Source: an uncultured Oscillospiraceae bacterium (GTDB lineage Bacteria > Bacillota_A > Clostridia > Oscillospirales > Oscillospiraceae). From it: a stretch of DNA of 5,285 nt. This document shows, piece by piece, positions 4,848 to 5,285 of this stretch; positions within the stretch are counted from its first letter, which is position 1, and every line of letters begins with the position of its first letter. The notes under the pieces are model-generated. The model made no database searches. It saw nothing but the letters and a program-made list of their open reading frames with translations, and was not told the DNA's origin. Location of the stretch: contig CANRKN010000134.1 of assembly GCA_947631215.1 (NCBI GenBank), forward strand, positions 1 through 5,285, given 5' to 3'. A program made the translations under genes and the position numbers.

Positions 4848-5285
4848 TTACAGTTCCTGCCAAATTTCGGCCGATTGCATAGCTTTGGGACTTTTGCGGA
4901 TAATAAATCCTGCGAGACAAAAGACTGACAGGAGGATAAAGATGAAAGCAACTGGGATCGTGCGCCGTATCGACGACCTGGGGCGCGTTGTCATCCCCAA
5001 GGAGATCCGCCGCACCATGCGCATCCGCGAGGGTGACCCGACACTGATAATATTGACATCGTAGACCTTGTCCGGGTGCAATATTGACTCCTGGACTATC
5101 CGGGTCTGTAAGCTATCCACGATGCCGGAATTAAAATTTGCCGCGTCCTCCCCTGGGAGCATCCCTGTGCGCAAAATGCTGTCCACATCTGCCTTCAGCT
5201 CCACGTCTATGTGGTCCTCGTAAACGGTGATACGCTCCACGATGAGGGCCAGGTCGTTCTTGTCCAGCTTGGGCTTGTGGAGGAT
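4848..5285 (-). CDS. Large serine recombinase, C-terminal part (partial; tail chimeric)
   Basis: The frame is open at the right edge, so the catalytic N-terminus is outside the window. The visible start ILHKPKLDKNDLALIVERIT and the following VYEDHIDVELKADVDSILR match the C-terminal region of large serine recombinases of clostridial integrative elements and TnpX/TndX-type transposons. These enzymes excise and insert elements through a serine-DNA intermediate. Up to about residue 82 (VYDVNIIS) the protein is element-encoded. The last 60 or so codons, after the junction near 5040, are antisense to spoVT and its upstream DNA and run to a TAA at 4850-4848. That tail, including a chance hydrophobic stretch (PVAFIFILLSVFCLAGFII), is probably not native. 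An ATG at 5240 was rejected as the start because homology continues upstream of it. Confidence 0.72.
   Translation of the reverse strand: MLHKPKLDKNDLALIVERITVYEDHIDVELKADVDSILRTGMLPGEDAANFNSGIVDSLQTRIVQESILHPDKVYDVNIISVGSPSRMRMVRRISLGMTTRPRSSIRRTIPVAFIFILLSVFCLAGFIIRKSPKAMQSAEIWQEL
4877..4905 (+). promoter_or_regulatory. Candidate sigma-G-type promoter of spoVT
   Basis: GCATA (4877-4881) and GATAATA (4899-4905) are 17 bp apart, close to the forespore sigma-G pattern (GHATR, then CATnnTA). In Bacillus subtilis spoVT is a sigma-G gene. An alternative sigma-A reading (TTGCAT, 18 bp, GATAAT) has a poorer -35. The start would be near 4912, giving a 30-nt leader with GGAGG at 4931-4935. Confidence 0.45.
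4942..5064 (+). CDS. spoVT: SpoVT N-terminal AbrB domain, gene interrupted by element
   Basis: The first 33 residues (MKATGIVRRIDDLGRVVIPK, then EIRRTMRIREGDP) are a near-textbook SpoVT start, the swapped-hairpin AbrB/MazE DNA-binding domain. Normal SpoVT continues after GDP with LEIF-type sequence, completes the AbrB domain at about residue 50, and has a GAF-like domain, about 180 residues in all. Here GDP is followed by TLIILTS and a stop, encoded by foreign DNA that carries a recombinase on the other strand, so the product is a 40-aa stub unlikely to fold or dimerise. SpoVT controls forespore gene expression late in sporulation. The start has GGAGG (4931-4935) 6 bases upstream and a sigma-G-like promoter. 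Whether the rest of the gene lies beyond the element is not visible. Confidence 0.8.
   Translation: MKATGIVRRIDDLGRVVIPKEIRRTMRIREGDPTLIILTS
5041..5285 (-). mobile_element. One end of an integrated element carrying a serine recombinase, inserted in spoVT
   Basis: From about 5041 the sequence stops matching spoVT and encodes the recombinase C-terminus on the opposite strand. A recombinase gene at the extreme end of an element, pointing at the junction, is the usual arrangement for serine-recombinase integration. The crossover dinucleotide would lie in or beside GGTGACCCG (5032-5040), but it cannot be fixed without the other end. The element's size, type (prophage, ICE or IME) and cargo lie beyond the window. 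Confidence 0.65.
5049..5088. repeat. Direct 9-bp repeat next to the element junction
   Basis: AATATTGAC occurs at 5049-5057 and 5080-5088, 31 bp apart (about three helical turns), starting 9 bases inside the element end. In the recombinase frame the two copies are read in different phases (VNII and ESIL), so amino-acid similarity does not explain them. They may be recombinase or accessory-protein binding sites, or chance. Confidence 0.5.

Noticed and set aside
5050..5240. ATG at 5240 as the start of a small complete minus-strand gene
   Set aside because: Residues upstream of it (KPKLDKNDLALIVE) continue the recombinase similarity to the window edge, so the gene is cut by the window rather than starting there.

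Overview
The window looks like chromosomal DNA of a GC-rich, spore-forming clostridium, probably a gut Oscillospiraceae-type organism. The pointers are the relA-dtd-metallo-hydrolase gene order, strong GGAGG-type ribosome sites, consensus sigma-A-like promoters, and a spoVT start preceded by a sigma-G-like promoter. The lineage is inferred from gene order and protein resemblance only.

Positions 1-1163 hold the end of a housekeeping operon on the + strand: the last 34 codons of a RelA/SpoT (p)ppGpp enzyme, dtd (D-aminoacyl-tRNA deacylase), and a metallo-beta-lactamase-fold hydrolase of the glyoxalase-II/YcbL type. The genes are separated by only 2 and 9 bases. A perfect 11-bp hairpin ends the operon and also serves the convergent gene.

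Positions 1164-1743 form a compact two-gene regulatory cassette. A 67-aa XRE repressor (minus strand, TTG start) and a 64-aa uncharacterised protein (+ strand) diverge from a short region with two related palindromes 33 bp apart. The cassette is bracketed by two terminators whose 26-bp hairpins differ at one base.

Positions 1734-2022 are the most interesting part. A promoter reads rightward into a highly structured RNA of about 216 nt. This RNA has a 5'-terminal UUCG hairpin, a 22-bp pairing between its 5' and 3' ends, a GAAA-capped hairpin over its ribosome site, and a 27-codon ORF. A perfect TTGACA-18-TATAAT promoter on the opposite strand reads into the 3' end of this RNA and would make an antisense RNA of about 95 nt, ended by a hairpin at the ORF stop followed by five Ts. 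This is the layout of a type I toxin-antitoxin locus (Fst/TxpA/BsrG style), but the peptide lacks the usual hydrophobic membrane helix.

Positions 2031-4760 are three genes on the minus strand. Read in transcription order they are a membrane-anchored NlpC/P60-like cell-wall hydrolase, asnS (asparaginyl-tRNA synthetase), and an unrecognised 136-aa protein. The terminator of the hydrolase gene and the promoter of asnS share the same DNA: the asnS -10 box lies in an arm of the terminator palindrome.

Positions 4774-5285 begin with a divergent promoter region and then the first 33 codons of spoVT, a forespore transcription factor. The gene is cut off near 5040 by DNA encoding, on the other strand, the C-terminal part of a large serine recombinase. 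This appears to be one end of an integrated element inside spoVT. The recombinase frame runs across the junction into antisense spoVT and upstream DNA. Only one end of the element is visible.
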